NCBI RefSeq assembly: GCF_033958435.1
Contig: NC_134158.1
Coordinates: 11,276,277-11,340,276, forward strand
Source: Carettochelys insculpta
Taxonomy: Eukaryota > Chordata > Testudines > Carettochelyidae
Direction of reading: 5' to 3'
Length of the DNA stretch: 64,000 bases
Shown here: positions 37,181-46,085 of the stretch, piece after piece
Layout: every line of letters begins with the position of its first letter
How positions within the stretch are numbered: the first letter of the stretch is position 1
The notes under the pieces: model-generated
The model's database searches: none
What the model was told of the DNA's origin: nothing
What the model saw: only the letters and a program-made list of their open reading frames with translations
Position numbers and translations under genes: made by a program

Positions 37181-38263
37181 CCTGGGCCACAGATCCCCCC
37201 AGGTTCCTGCCACCCCTCCCGACTCCAGAGACTCTGGGATTAGGTGATGTGGTTCCCAGTAGTTTCAGCTGCCAGTGATGTACAGGGAGCATCTGGTGTG
37301 TGGCTGGGCCCCCCGCAGTGGGGAGCTGCACAGGTCTGTGCCCTCTCATCCCCTCCCCATGTGAGTAGGTTGTGCTTGCATGGGGCTGGCACCACACCAG
37401 CTATCGGAGAAGTCCCAGCCTATAAATCCGTGGGTGGCAGAGGGAGCCAGAGGCAGGCCTTTGTAGCGGCCCCGCGCTGGCAAGGAGGTCACTGCAGGAT
37501 CGCAGTGCTGGAGAAGAGAGATTCTAGTTCAGTGGTTCTCAGCCAGGCCCTACATGTCACCCTCAGGAGTGCAGAGTTCTTTCATGGGGTATTATCAGCT
37601 CTGCTAGATATCCGATAGTTTTACAGTAGGCAACATAAAAAACATGGACAACGTGTGTGCAAACTAGAATTTCCTGCCACTGGTGGCTGATATTTCCGGA
37701 GCTATGTGCCATGTACTGAGTTGTAAGTGCAGCGTTTGTATTCCTGTTGAGCTGTTCATTTCATACAGCAGAAATGAGAGAGAGACGGCAGGAGCGTATT
37801 GTGAAACTTCTGTGTATTGTGTCTGACTGTTGTCAGCAAGGGTTTTAGATCGGCCTCCTGACCGGCGTAGGGTTGTGTGGAAGGGCTGCACTGCAGGAGT
37901 CACAGTGATTGCAATGGGGATTCTCCTAGAGCCGTGTTCCTCAACCTTTATGATCCCAGGGATCTGAACCTGTGCCTGGGAGTTCCCGGAGCCAGTACAG
38001 GGGTGTAGAGCAGTGCAATCCCCACAACCCTGCAGCACCACGGGGGGTGTTCATCTCTCAGCGCTATAACCTGGCTGCGACTGATCTGTTCTGGTTACTC
38101 GCGGTTCGATGTTGTGTGCTCCAGACTCTGCTGCGCTCCGGTGGTTTTTCGCTGGCCACACAAGTGTTTATTCCGCAGTTCGTAGTCCTTTTAGCTCTGC
38201 TGGGGAGAATGGATTGGAGGGGTTATGGGAGTGTGACGGGGTGGTTGTGCTTCTGCTTTCCAG
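37181..38263. other. AT-richer segment with possible DNA-transposon relics
   Basis: Its base composition is clearly lower in GC than its surroundings. It contains TTCAGTGGTTCTCAGCC (about 37531) and GTTCCTCAACCTTTATGATC (about 37940), words typical of hAT-type element termini (CAGTGGTTCTCAACC). No open frame is recognisable. It reads as old interspersed-repeat debris in an intron. Confidence 0.35.
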
Positions 38264-38276
38264 CTGAGACAGGAAG

Positions 38277-39026
38277 ATGGCAATGCTCATATGGACGCAG
38301 GGTAGAGCTGGACTCTACGGCCCGGTCATTGCCATGATGCTCTGTGCGGCACTGATACAGATTACTTCTTTGCATGAGGATCTGCACCATGGTCATAGCC
38401 ACGCTGGGCACGGCCACGAGGATCTGCACCATGGTCATAGCCACACTGGGCACGGCCACGAGGATCTGCACCATGGTCATAGCCATGCTGGGCATGGCCA
38501 CGAGGATCTGCACCATGGTCATAGCCACGCTGGGCATGGCCACGAGGATCTGCACCATGGTCACAGTCACGAGGATCTGCACCATGGTCATAGCCATGTT
38601 GAGCACGGCCACGAGGATCTGCACCATGGTCACAGTCACGAGGATCTGCACCATGGTCATAGCCACGCTGGGCACGGCCACGAGGATCTGCACCATGGTC
38701 ATAGCCACACTGGTCACAGCCACGAGGATCTGCACCATGGTCATAGCCATGTTGGGCACGGCCACGAGGATCTGCACCATGGTCATAGCCATGTTGGGCA
38801 CGGCCACGAGGATCTGCACCATGGTCATAGCCACGCTGGGCACAGCCACTCACACGAGGGTGTCCATGGCCATGGGCATTCACACGAGGTCCTTCATGGC
38901 CCCAGCCAGGCTGACGTGAGCCACCAGCCTGGGGAGGTCCGTGTTCAGCGCTCGGCTGAGGGGTCCCCAAGCCGCCAGCAGTTGCCCGGGAAGGAGAGGC
39001 AGGACTTGGTCAAGTTATGGACGCAC
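38277..39026 (+). CDS. SLC39A7 exon with start codon and His-rich domain
   Basis: 750 bp, 250 codons. Donor GACGCAC|GTGAGT. Codes the signal segment, about twelve 14-residue His-rich repeats, and the linker ending VKLWTH. Leaves phase 0. Confidence 0.93.
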
Positions 39027-42000
39027 GTGAGTTCCATGCCGAACGTGGAGGGGCTGCTCTGTGCGTGCCTGCACCAGTGTAACCCCGATGGTCTCTCTCC
39101 TCCCCTCCCTCAACCTCTGCAGGCCATCGGAGCCACACTGCTGATCAGCGCTGCACCCTACTTCATCCTCTTCCTCATCCCCGTGGAGTCAAACACTTCC
39201 CAGCACCAGGCACTGCTCAGGCTGCTGCTCAGTTTTGCCTCAGGGGGTCTCCTGGGAGATGCTTTCCTGCACCTCATCCCACATGCGCTGGGTGAGCAGA
39301 GTGCACAGGGAAAGGGCCACCCAGCCTCTCCCCTCTAGGGAGCACTGGCTCCCACCTGGCCCAGGTCAGGAGCGGGGGGGCTGGCTCAGGATTGGGGCCC
39401 AGGGCATAGGGCCTCTCCCCTCTAGGGAGCACTGGGTCCCACCTGGCCCAGGTCAGAAGCGGGGGGGCTGGCTCAGGATTGGGGCCCAGGGCATAGGGCC
39501 TCTCCCCTCTAGGGGGCACTGGCTCCCACCTGGCCCAGGTCGGAAGGGGGCGCTGTCTTAGGAGTGGGGCCCAGGGCATAGGGCCTCTCCCCTCTAGGGG
39601 GCACTGGCTCCCACCTGGCCCAGGTCGGAAGGGGGCGCTGGCTTAGGAGTGAGGCCCAGGGCATAGGGCCTCTCCCCTCTAGGGGACACTGGCTCCCACC
39701 TGGCCTGGGGAGGGCTGGCTTAGGAGTGAGGCCCAGGGCATAGGGCCTCTCCCCTCTAGGGGGCGCTGGCTCCCACCTAGCCTGGGGAGGGCTGGCTTAG
39801 GAGTGGGGCCCAGGGCATAGGGCTTCTCCCCTCTAGGGGGCGCTGGCTCCCATCTGGCCCAGGTCGGAAGGGGGCGCTGGCTTAGGAGTGAGGCCCAGGG
39901 CATAGGGCCTCTCCCCTCTAGGGGGCGCTGGCTCCCACCTGGCCTGGGGAGGGCTGGCTTAGGAGTGAGGCCCAGGGCATAGGGCTTCTCCCCTCTAGGG
40001 GGCGCTGGCTCCCATCTGGCCCAGGTCGGAAGGGGGCGCTGGCTTAGGAGTGAGGCCCAGGGCATAGGGCCTCTCCCCTCTAGGGGGCGCTGGCTCCCAC
40101 CTGGCCTGGGGAGGGCTGGCTTAGGAGTGAGGCCCAGGGCATAGGGCCTCTCCCCTCTAGGGGGCGCTGGCTCCCACCTAGCCTGGGGAGGGCTGGCTTA
40201 GGAGTGAGGCCCAGGGCATAGGGCTTCTCCCCTCTAGGGGGCGCTGGCTCCCATCTGGCCCAGGTCGGAAGGGGGCGCTGGCTTAGGAGTGAGGCCCAGG
40301 GCATAGGGCCTCTCCCCTCTAGGGGGCGCTGGCTCCCACCTGGCCTGGGGAGGGCTGGCTTAGGAGTGGGGCCCAGGGCATAGGGCTTCTCCCCTCTAGG
40401 GGGCGCTGGCTCCCACCTGGCCTGGGGAGGGCTGGCTTAGGAGTGGGGCCCAGGGCATAGGGCTTCTCCCCTCTAGGGGGCGCTGGCTCCCATCTGGCCC
40501 AGGTCGGAAGGGGGCGCTGGCTTAGGAGTGAGGCCCAGGGCATAGGGCTTCTCCCCTCTAGGGGACACTGGCTCCCACCTGGCCCAGGTCGGGAGGGCGG
40601 GGGCTGGCTCAGGATTGGGGCCCAGGGCATAGGGCCTCTCCCCTCTAGGGGACACTGGCTCCCACCTGGCCTGGGCAGGGGCTGGCCAGGGCAGGGGCCT
40701 CTTCCCTGTAGGGAGCACCAACTCCAGCCTGCCCCAGGACAGGGTGTTTGCTGGCTCAGAGGTGTGAGTGGGTCATGCGGCCGGTCCCCTGGCGGCAGCA
40801 CAGACTGATGAGGTGTCTGTGGGAGGTGCTTGGGGTGTTGTCCCGGGGTGGCTGGTTTCTCTGGCTCAGGGTTCCGGGAACAGGTCCTGGGGCCTTTCCC
40901 CTCCTTGGGGGTCTGGTCACTCATCCATGTGCCTTTCCCTCCCCAGTGCCCCATTCCCACCCTGTGGAGAGCAGCCATGCCCATTCTCACTCCCACACAG
41001 TGTCGGCTGGCCATGGTCACTCCCACCAAGGTGAGGCCAGGGAAGTGGGGGCTGTGATTGGAGGTTTATGTGGGGTAGCATGAAGGGAGCCCAGAAGAGA
41101 GCTGGAATGGCTGGTGGTTGGGGCAGCTGAGGGGTGTCTTGGGGGCATATGGGGTCATGGCTCTGGGGCGGGCTAGTGGGTTGGCACAGTATGGGGCCGT
41201 GGTGCTGGAGGAGAAGGGGTTCGCCATCTTCTTCCTACCCTGCCCTACATTGTCTCTGTCTCTGTCTCTGCCCCAGGACAGGATCACCAGCGGATGATGG
41301 CTGTGGGGCTCTGGGTGCTGGCTGGCATCGTAGCCTTCCTGATGGTGGAGAAGCTCGTGAGACACGTGAAAGGGGGGCACGGCCACGGCGGGCACAGCCA
41401 CGGTATGTATGAGGACCCCCGTCCCAACCTTTCCCTGCGTCCCTCGCCCGTGGCACAGCTATGGTACACAGGGACCTCCTCATGTCTCAACCCCCCCATG
41501 GATGGCCTTGCCATGGTGTAGCCAGGGTACAGATGACTGAAGCCCCACCCCCACGGATAACCTTCGCATGGCCCAGCCGTTGTACATGACGCCTCGGGAG
41601 ACAACACCCCTCATGCCCCCAATCCTGCCCTCCTTGGTACCACCGAGGTGCTGGTTGCCTGGGACTCCCTCACACCCCAACCCCTCAGCCAGGAGGAGAT
41701 GTGTGGTAGGCAGAGCCATGGTGCATCTCCCCCAGAGCCTGCGGCACAGCCATGGTACCTGCCAGTGGGGAATGCCCTGGCCAGCGCCCGCAGCCTGTGA
41801 CTGTAGTTAGAATGCCCTGGCTGGTTCCGGAGCCCCTGGCTGCAGGAGGACGGGGACATGTGGGGTGGGTGAAAGGGCTGGAAACCTGGACTCCAGGAGC
41901 TCTGTCTGTTTTGTGTAACAAGGCAGAGGCAGGGGTGACTTGCTCCCCATGGCCAAGCACCTGCGGGGGTGAGGGCCGTTTGCTGCTGGGCTCCCCAGGC

Positions 42001-43862
42001 TGGCACAGGTGGGATGTTAGCTGAACTGCAGCTGGAGGCTGGGGCAGGTTTAAGTAAGGAGGGGAATGAGCCATGGCCCTGGCCGATTCTCTGCCCACCC
42101 TTGTGGCTGGCTGGTTTTCTCCAGGGTCTGCTCTGCAATTTACCGAGAGGCAGGTCTTTGGCTGCGCTGGACATGGGGTCAGACTGCTCCCTCCTGTCTC
42201 CCCAATCCACAAGTGAGGGGGTCCCTGCCAGGGCTTTGCACGGTGACTCTAGCGACCAGTGGAGGGGTCCGGGCTCCACTCATTAGCAAGACGCTGCCCC
42301 TGGGGGTCCTGGCGGAGGGATTAGAACTCTCAGCCCTCCCCCTGCCCACAGCTCCGAAGGCAAAGAACAGCTCTGGCGAGGAAGACAACGGACCCCAGGG
42401 GAGGAAGGCCAGCAAGGTGAGCGCCCCTGACAGGGCAGCCAAGAAGAGGGGCCAGGAGCCCAAGGAGCAGACTCAAGAGTCTGGTAAGTCGGGGAGACCT
42501 GGGGAGGGGCACTGGAGCCCAGAGAGGATGTGGGGGTGGGATTTGAGGGGCTCTGATCGGGTTGTGGGGTGTTCAGCTTAGTCTCCCCCAGCGATGAAGG
42601 CCTTGGGTAGCTGGGGGATAAAGGGGTCGGTGATGGGGGCTGGGTTCACAGTTCCTGTTCTCACCCCCTCCCTCCGCATCCCATCTCGTCCCCTCCCCAG
42701 CGATGAAGGTGTCTGGCTACCTGAACCTGGCGGCCGACCTGACGCACAACTTCACAGATGGGCTGGCCATCGGCGCCTCGTTCCTGGCGGGGGCTGGGGT
42801 GGGTGCCGTCACCACCCTCACCGTGCTCCTTCACGAGGTGCCCCATGAAGTGGGTGACTTCGCCATCCTCGTCCAGTCGGGCTGCAGCAAGCGCAAGGTA
42901 CTGCTCTGGGCCTGGGCCCCCCGTCCCTCCCTACGGCCTCCGGTCCCCCACCTCCCCAGGCCTGGGCCCCCCTGTCGCTCCCTACGGCCTGCGGTCCCCG
43001 ACCTCCCCAGGCCTGGGCCCCGCTGTCGCTCCCTACAGCCTGCGGTCCCCCACCTCCCCAGGCCTGGGCCCCACTGTCGCTCCCTACGGCCTGCGGTCCC
43101 CGACCTCCCCAGGCCTGGGCCCCCCTGTCGCTCCCTACGGCCCTCCGGTCCCCCACCTCCCCAGGCCTGGGCCCCCCTGTCACTCCCTACGGCCTCCGGT
43201 CCCCGACCTCCCCAGGCCTGGGCCCCCCTGTCGCTCCCTACACCCTCCGGTCCCCCACCTCCCCAGGCTTGGGCAGCTGGGGCACTGGGAAGTGGGGTCT
43301 GCTCCCCGCAACCTGTGACTCTCCCCCCAGTGTTTCCCCGCCACCAGCCACACATACAAGGACTTTATGGCAGCCGGGGTATTGGAAAGCAGGGTCTGCT
43401 CTTCCAGCCTGTGACCGTCCCCCTCCCCAGTGTACCCCATACCCCAGCCACACGTACAGGGATGTTATGGCAGCCGGGGCACTGGGAAGTGGGGTCTGTC
43501 GTCCCCCCCCCAACGTACCCCCGTTCCCCCAGCCACACGTACAGGGATGTTGTGGCAGCCGGGGCACTGGGAAGTGGGGTCTGCTCCCCCAGCCTGTGAC
43601 TCCCCCACAGGCGATGAAGCTGCAGCTGCTGACGGCACTGGGCGCCCTGGCTGGCACGGCCTGCTCGCTGCTGGCCGAGGGCGTTGGGGAGGCAGCAACC
43701 ACCTGGATCCTGCCCTTCACGGCCGGCGGGTTCATCTACGTGGGCACGGTGTCGGTGATCCCTGAGCTGCTGCGAGAGGCGGCCCCCCTGCAGTCCCTGC
43801 TCGAGGTGCTGGGGCTGGTCTCCGGCGTCGCCATGATGGTGCTCATTGCTCAGTACGAATAG
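38277..43862 (+). CDS. SLC39A7 (ZIP7/KE4), ER/Golgi zinc exporter
   Basis: LIV-1-subfamily zinc transporter that releases Zn2+ from the ER/Golgi to the cytosol. Seven coding exons (38277-39026, 39123-39291, 40947-41030, 41277-41402, 42352-42483, 42701-42897, 43611-43862) join in phase to 569 codons; the recalled human protein is 469. An N-terminal signal-like segment ([15 protein letters not shown]) precedes a greatly expanded His-rich lumenal domain of [14 protein letters not shown] repeats. Membrane segments include [40 protein letters not shown] and [22 protein letters not shown]-1 signatures are [13 protein letters not shown] and [10 protein letters not shown]. The cytosolic loop has HGHGGHSH and NSSGEED, matching the recalled CK2 activation site of human ZIP7. 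It is divergent from RXRB with a shared CpG promoter. The start is the first ATG after the acceptor at 38263. Confidence 0.96.
38373..38865 (+). repeat. 42-bp coding minisatellite (His-rich repeats of ZIP7)
   Basis: Units CACGAGGATCTGCACCATGG, TCATAGCCACGCTGGGCACG, GC encode [14 protein letters not shown]. Two shortened 18-24-bp units (HEDLHHGHS) occur near 38555 and 38630. All length changes are multiples of three, so the frame is preserved. Confidence 0.95.
39123..39291 (+). CDS. SLC39A7 exon 2 (TM1-TM2)
   Basis: 169 bp. Acceptor CCTCTGCAG|GCCATC, donor GCGCTGG|GTGAGC. Encodes [56 protein letters not shown]. The HLIPH motif is part of the metal path. Confidence 0.97.
39310..40700. repeat. 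minisatellite of about 81 bp with CTCF-like core (SLC39A7 intron 2)
   Basis: About 17 units: CCTCTCCCCTCTAGGGGGCG, CTGGCTCCCACCTGGCC, CAGGTCGGAAGGGGGCGCTG, GCTTAGGAGTGAGGCCCAGG, GCATAGGG. Some units lack the CAGGTCGG block. It begins about 20 bp after the exon 2 donor. Related units occur at 12425-13195 and 60345-60470. Confidence 0.95.
40947..41030 (+). CDS. SLC39A7 exon 3 (His-rich loop)
   Basis: 84 bp. Acceptor CTCCCCAG|TGCCCC, donor CACCAAG|GTGAGG. Encodes (V)[27 protein letters not shown](G), the His-rich segment between TM2 and TM3. Confidence 0.95.
41277..41402 (+). CDS. SLC39A7 exon 4 (TM3 and His loop)
   Basis: 126 bp. Acceptor TGCCCCAG|GACAGG, donor AGCCACG|GTATGT. Encodes (G)[41 protein letters not shown]. 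Confidence 0.96.
41403..42351. other. SLC39A7 intron 4
   Basis: Largely unique. GGCACAGC(C/T)ATGGTAC words recur at about 41452 and 41745, an echo of old tandem duplication. No gene. Confidence 0.5.
42352..42483 (+). CDS. SLC39A7 exon 5 (cytosolic loop)
   Basis: 132 bp. Acceptor TGCCCACAG|CTCCG, donor GAGTCTG|GTAAGT. Encodes a charged loop [50 protein letters not shown] fits a CK2 consensus and is the counterpart of the recalled regulated serine pair in human ZIP7. An internal AAG|GTGAGC at 42415-42421 could act as an alternative donor. Confidence 0.93.
42701..42897 (+). CDS. SLC39A7 exon 6 (TM4-TM5, metal site)
   Basis: 197 bp. Acceptor CCTCCCCAG|CGATG, donor CGCAAG|GTACTG. Encodes (A)[75 protein letters not shown] and HEVPHEVGD provide the zinc-coordinating His/Asp/Glu. 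Confidence 0.98.
42898..43275. repeat. 60-bp minisatellite beginning at the SLC39A7 exon 6 donor
   Basis: About six units: GGCCTGGGCCCCCCTGTCGC, TCCCTACGGCCTGCGGTCCC, CGACCTCCCCA. The first unit starts within 15 bases of the donor. Each unit carries a CCTCCCCAG acceptor-like word. Confidence 0.95.
43265..43610. repeat. minisatellite of about 85 bp carrying exon 7 acceptor copies
   Basis: Four units: GGCAGCCGGGGCACTGGGAA, GTGGGGTCTGCTCCCCCAGC, CTGTGACTCCCCC-CAG, then CCACACGTACAGGGATGTTA. The last unit ends in the true exon 7 acceptor; earlier copies contain diverged acceptors such as CTGTGACTCTCCCCCCAG and CTGTGACCGTCCCCCTCCCCAG. Confidence 0.9.
43611..43862 (+). CDS. SLC39A7 exon 7 (TM6-TM8, stop)
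   Basis: 252 bp. Acceptor CTCCCCCACAG|GCGATG. Encodes [83 protein letters not shown], then TAG at 43860-43862. Confidence 0.98.
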   Translation, partial: AMKLQLLTALGALAGTACSLLAEGVGEAATTWILPFTAGGFIYVGTVSVIPELLREAAPLQSLLEVLGLVSGVAMMVLIAQYE

Positions 43863-45175
43863 CGGACCCCAGTGCGGGGCACGAGAACCCAGGAGTCCGG
43901 GATGGGACTCCGTGTGGACTCTAGGGGCAGGGGTGTGGTGGTCTCTGGCATCCGTGGCAGGGGCCACTCTGCACGGATTCAGGTGTCTGGGATGGGGGTT
44001 GCTATGGGGGGGGGGCAGCCATATGAATCCCAATGGCCTCCCATCCCAGACGCCTGGGTCTGCACGGAGCTGCCCCAAGGCAGAGTGCAGCGTGACCCCG
44101 AGGCACTCGTGTCTGGGGACAGCCTGTGTGGCGGGGGGAGCACAGACACTGGAGTCCTGGTGCTGGGGCCGACGCACTCACTCTGGAACGGGGTGGAGCC
44201 GTGCACTCTGGCGTGCGGACCACGTTCGGTTAGACTTTGGGGCAGGCCCCATGTCGACTCCAAGGATGTTGGGTGCCATGGGGACATGAGCATCTGCACA
44301 TGGGGTGGGGCAGCCGCACCGCCCCACAACCGGGGGCCTAGACGCTGTCCTGGCTGGAGTCTCAGGGCTCCAGCCTTTGAGGGCATCGGCTGGTGCCCAG
44401 CAGGATGAGGTGATGTGAACAGGGCAGAGGGCAGGGGACAATGTGATGCTATTGGGTTCATCTCCAAGTTGTCGTCCCCCCCCCTTAGGACTGGGGCAGG
44501 GGATAGCAGCAGGGCCACTCCCAAAGAAGTGAATCTTCTGGGCCCCAGAGCAGGGTGTTGGTTTGGCAAAGGTGGGGAGAAAATGTCCTGCTGTCTGAAC
44601 CATAGGGGGGCTCCCCAGAATGCTTTGCTGCTTGGACCAGGTTTTACGCCAGCGAGGAAAGGGGCGCCCTAACTCCCCCCCTCCAGATATTACCCCATAA
44701 CTGCCCTTGGTGATTCCCAAATGAACAGGGCTCCAAGCCAGTTCTGGGGGTGGGGGACTGCCTGCGCGTGCGCACACACACACACACACACACACACAAG
44801 GGACCAAAGGGGTGCGGGACGGGCTAATCAGGACGCTGCTAGTGGACAGCTCCCCAGTGGGGAGTGCGGGAAGGGGTTGGGATACAGATGTGGACCTGGG
44901 CAGCCAGACCTGGGGGAAGTGGCACAAATGGTGGGCTCAAGGGATGCCTTGCACACCCAGGCGGCGGGAATTGGCGCGTGACTCACAAGAGCCCGGCTCT
45001 GTAGGTCGGGCATGGTGGCTTTGGGCTGTCGCTCCCTGGGTGGGGGTGGGGATTGCAGGGTCCATAAGGGGAGTCTATTTTTGTACATGACTGATTTGTG
45101 GGGTGGGCTGAGGGCAGGGGCGGCCGTGCAGGACTAGTTGGTGGATGATTGTAGCAACGATTGTGTTATTAACAA
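43863..45175 (+). other. putative SLC39A7 3' untranslated region
   Basis: Non-repetitive, with a (CA)n microsatellite at about 44773-44800. It runs to the ATTAAA signal. No coding signal. Confidence 0.5.
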
Positions 45176-45181
45176 ATTAAA
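45176..45181 (+). terminator. candidate SLC39A7 polyadenylation signal
   Basis: ATTAAA within AACAAATTAAAAGAGCC. A GTTTGTATGTG GU-rich element follows about 25-30 bp downstream. It implies a 3'UTR of about 1.3 kb. Confidence 0.5.
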
Positions 45182-45269
45182 AGAGCCAGGAAGCTGTTGA
45201 TGCAGAGTTTGTATGTGCAGCAGGGCTGGCTGGGAAGTGACCTGCCCCCTTCGGTATCTGGGGTGCCAG

Positions 45270-45680
45270 TGGTTCCCTGCAACATGAGCGGGGGGGGCAC
45301 CCAGGGGTGCTAATGGCTTCCAGCCGGGGGGTGCATCCAGGGGTGCCAGTGGTTCCCAGCAACATGAGCGGGGGGGGGGCACCCAGGGGTGCCAATGGCT
45401 TCCAGCGGGGGGGGCACCCAGGGGTGCCAGTGGTTCCCTGCAACATGAGCGGGGGGGGCACCCAGGGGTGCCAATGGCTTCCAGCGGGGGGGTGCATCCA
45501 GGGGTGCCAGCGGTTCCCAGCAACATGAGCGGGGGGGGCACCCAGGGGTGCCAATGGCTTCCAGCGGGGGGGTGCATCCAGGGGTGCCAATGGCTTCCAG
45601 CTGGGGGGGGGCACCCAGGGGTGCTAATGGCTTCCAGCGGGGGGGGCACCCAGGGGTGCCAGCGGTTCCCAGCACACACT
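45270..45680. repeat. palindrome-bearing minisatellite of 50-60 bp
   Basis: About eight to ten units alternate GGCACCCAGGGGTGCC (perfect GGCACCC/GGGTGCC inverted repeat around AG) with AATGGCTTCCAGCGGGGGGG or AGTGGTTCCC(T/A)GCAACATGAG. It lies between the SLC39A7 poly(A) site and the HSD17B8 promoter. Confidence 0.93.
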
Positions 45681-45774
45681 GCTGGAGTAGGAACACGCAC
45701 CGGCTCCTGGATTCCCCCCGGCCCACTCAACCCAAGCTGGGAAGGGAGCCCGGCAGTCCCGCCTGTTCCCCACC

Positions 45775-46039
45775 CCGCCCCTGCCGGCGGTAGGAGGCCC
45801 GGCCCCGCCCTGGCCCCGGCCCCGCCCCCGCCGGCGGTAGGACCCAGGAGAACTGGCCCTGGCCCCGCCCCCGCCGGCGATAGGACCCAGGAGAACTGGC
45901 CCTGGCCCCGCCCCCGCCGGCGGTAGGAGCCGAGCTCTGCGCCTGGAGGACTGACCATAGAGCTGCCGCCTGGCGCCGCCTGTCCCGGGGCCCGTCCCCG
46001 CTCTATGGTTCCCCTCCCCCTCCCACCCCGCACGCTCCC
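45775..46039 (+). promoter_or_regulatory. HSD17B8 GC-box promoter
   Basis: Three tandem copies of CCTGGCCCCGCCCCCGCCGG, CGGTAGGACCCAGGAGAACT provide SP1-type CCCCGCCCCC boxes. CpG-rich sequence follows to the ATG. No TATA box. Confidence 0.6.
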
Positions 46040-46085
46040 ATGGCGGCCGCGCGGCGCCTCCGTTCCGCCCTGGCCCTCGTGACAG
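46040..46085 (+). CDS. HSD17B8 exon 1
   Basis: MAAARRLRSALALVT(G). Donor GACAG|GTGCCC. Leaves phase 1, inside the glycine motif. Confidence 0.93.

Noticed and set aside
42585..42660. Possible extra SLC39A7 exon after CTCCCCCAGCGATGAAGG
   Set aside because: It mimics the real exon 6 acceptor (CCTCCCCAGCGATGAAGG) but the following codons do not match ZIP7, and exon 5 joins exon 6 in phase without it.
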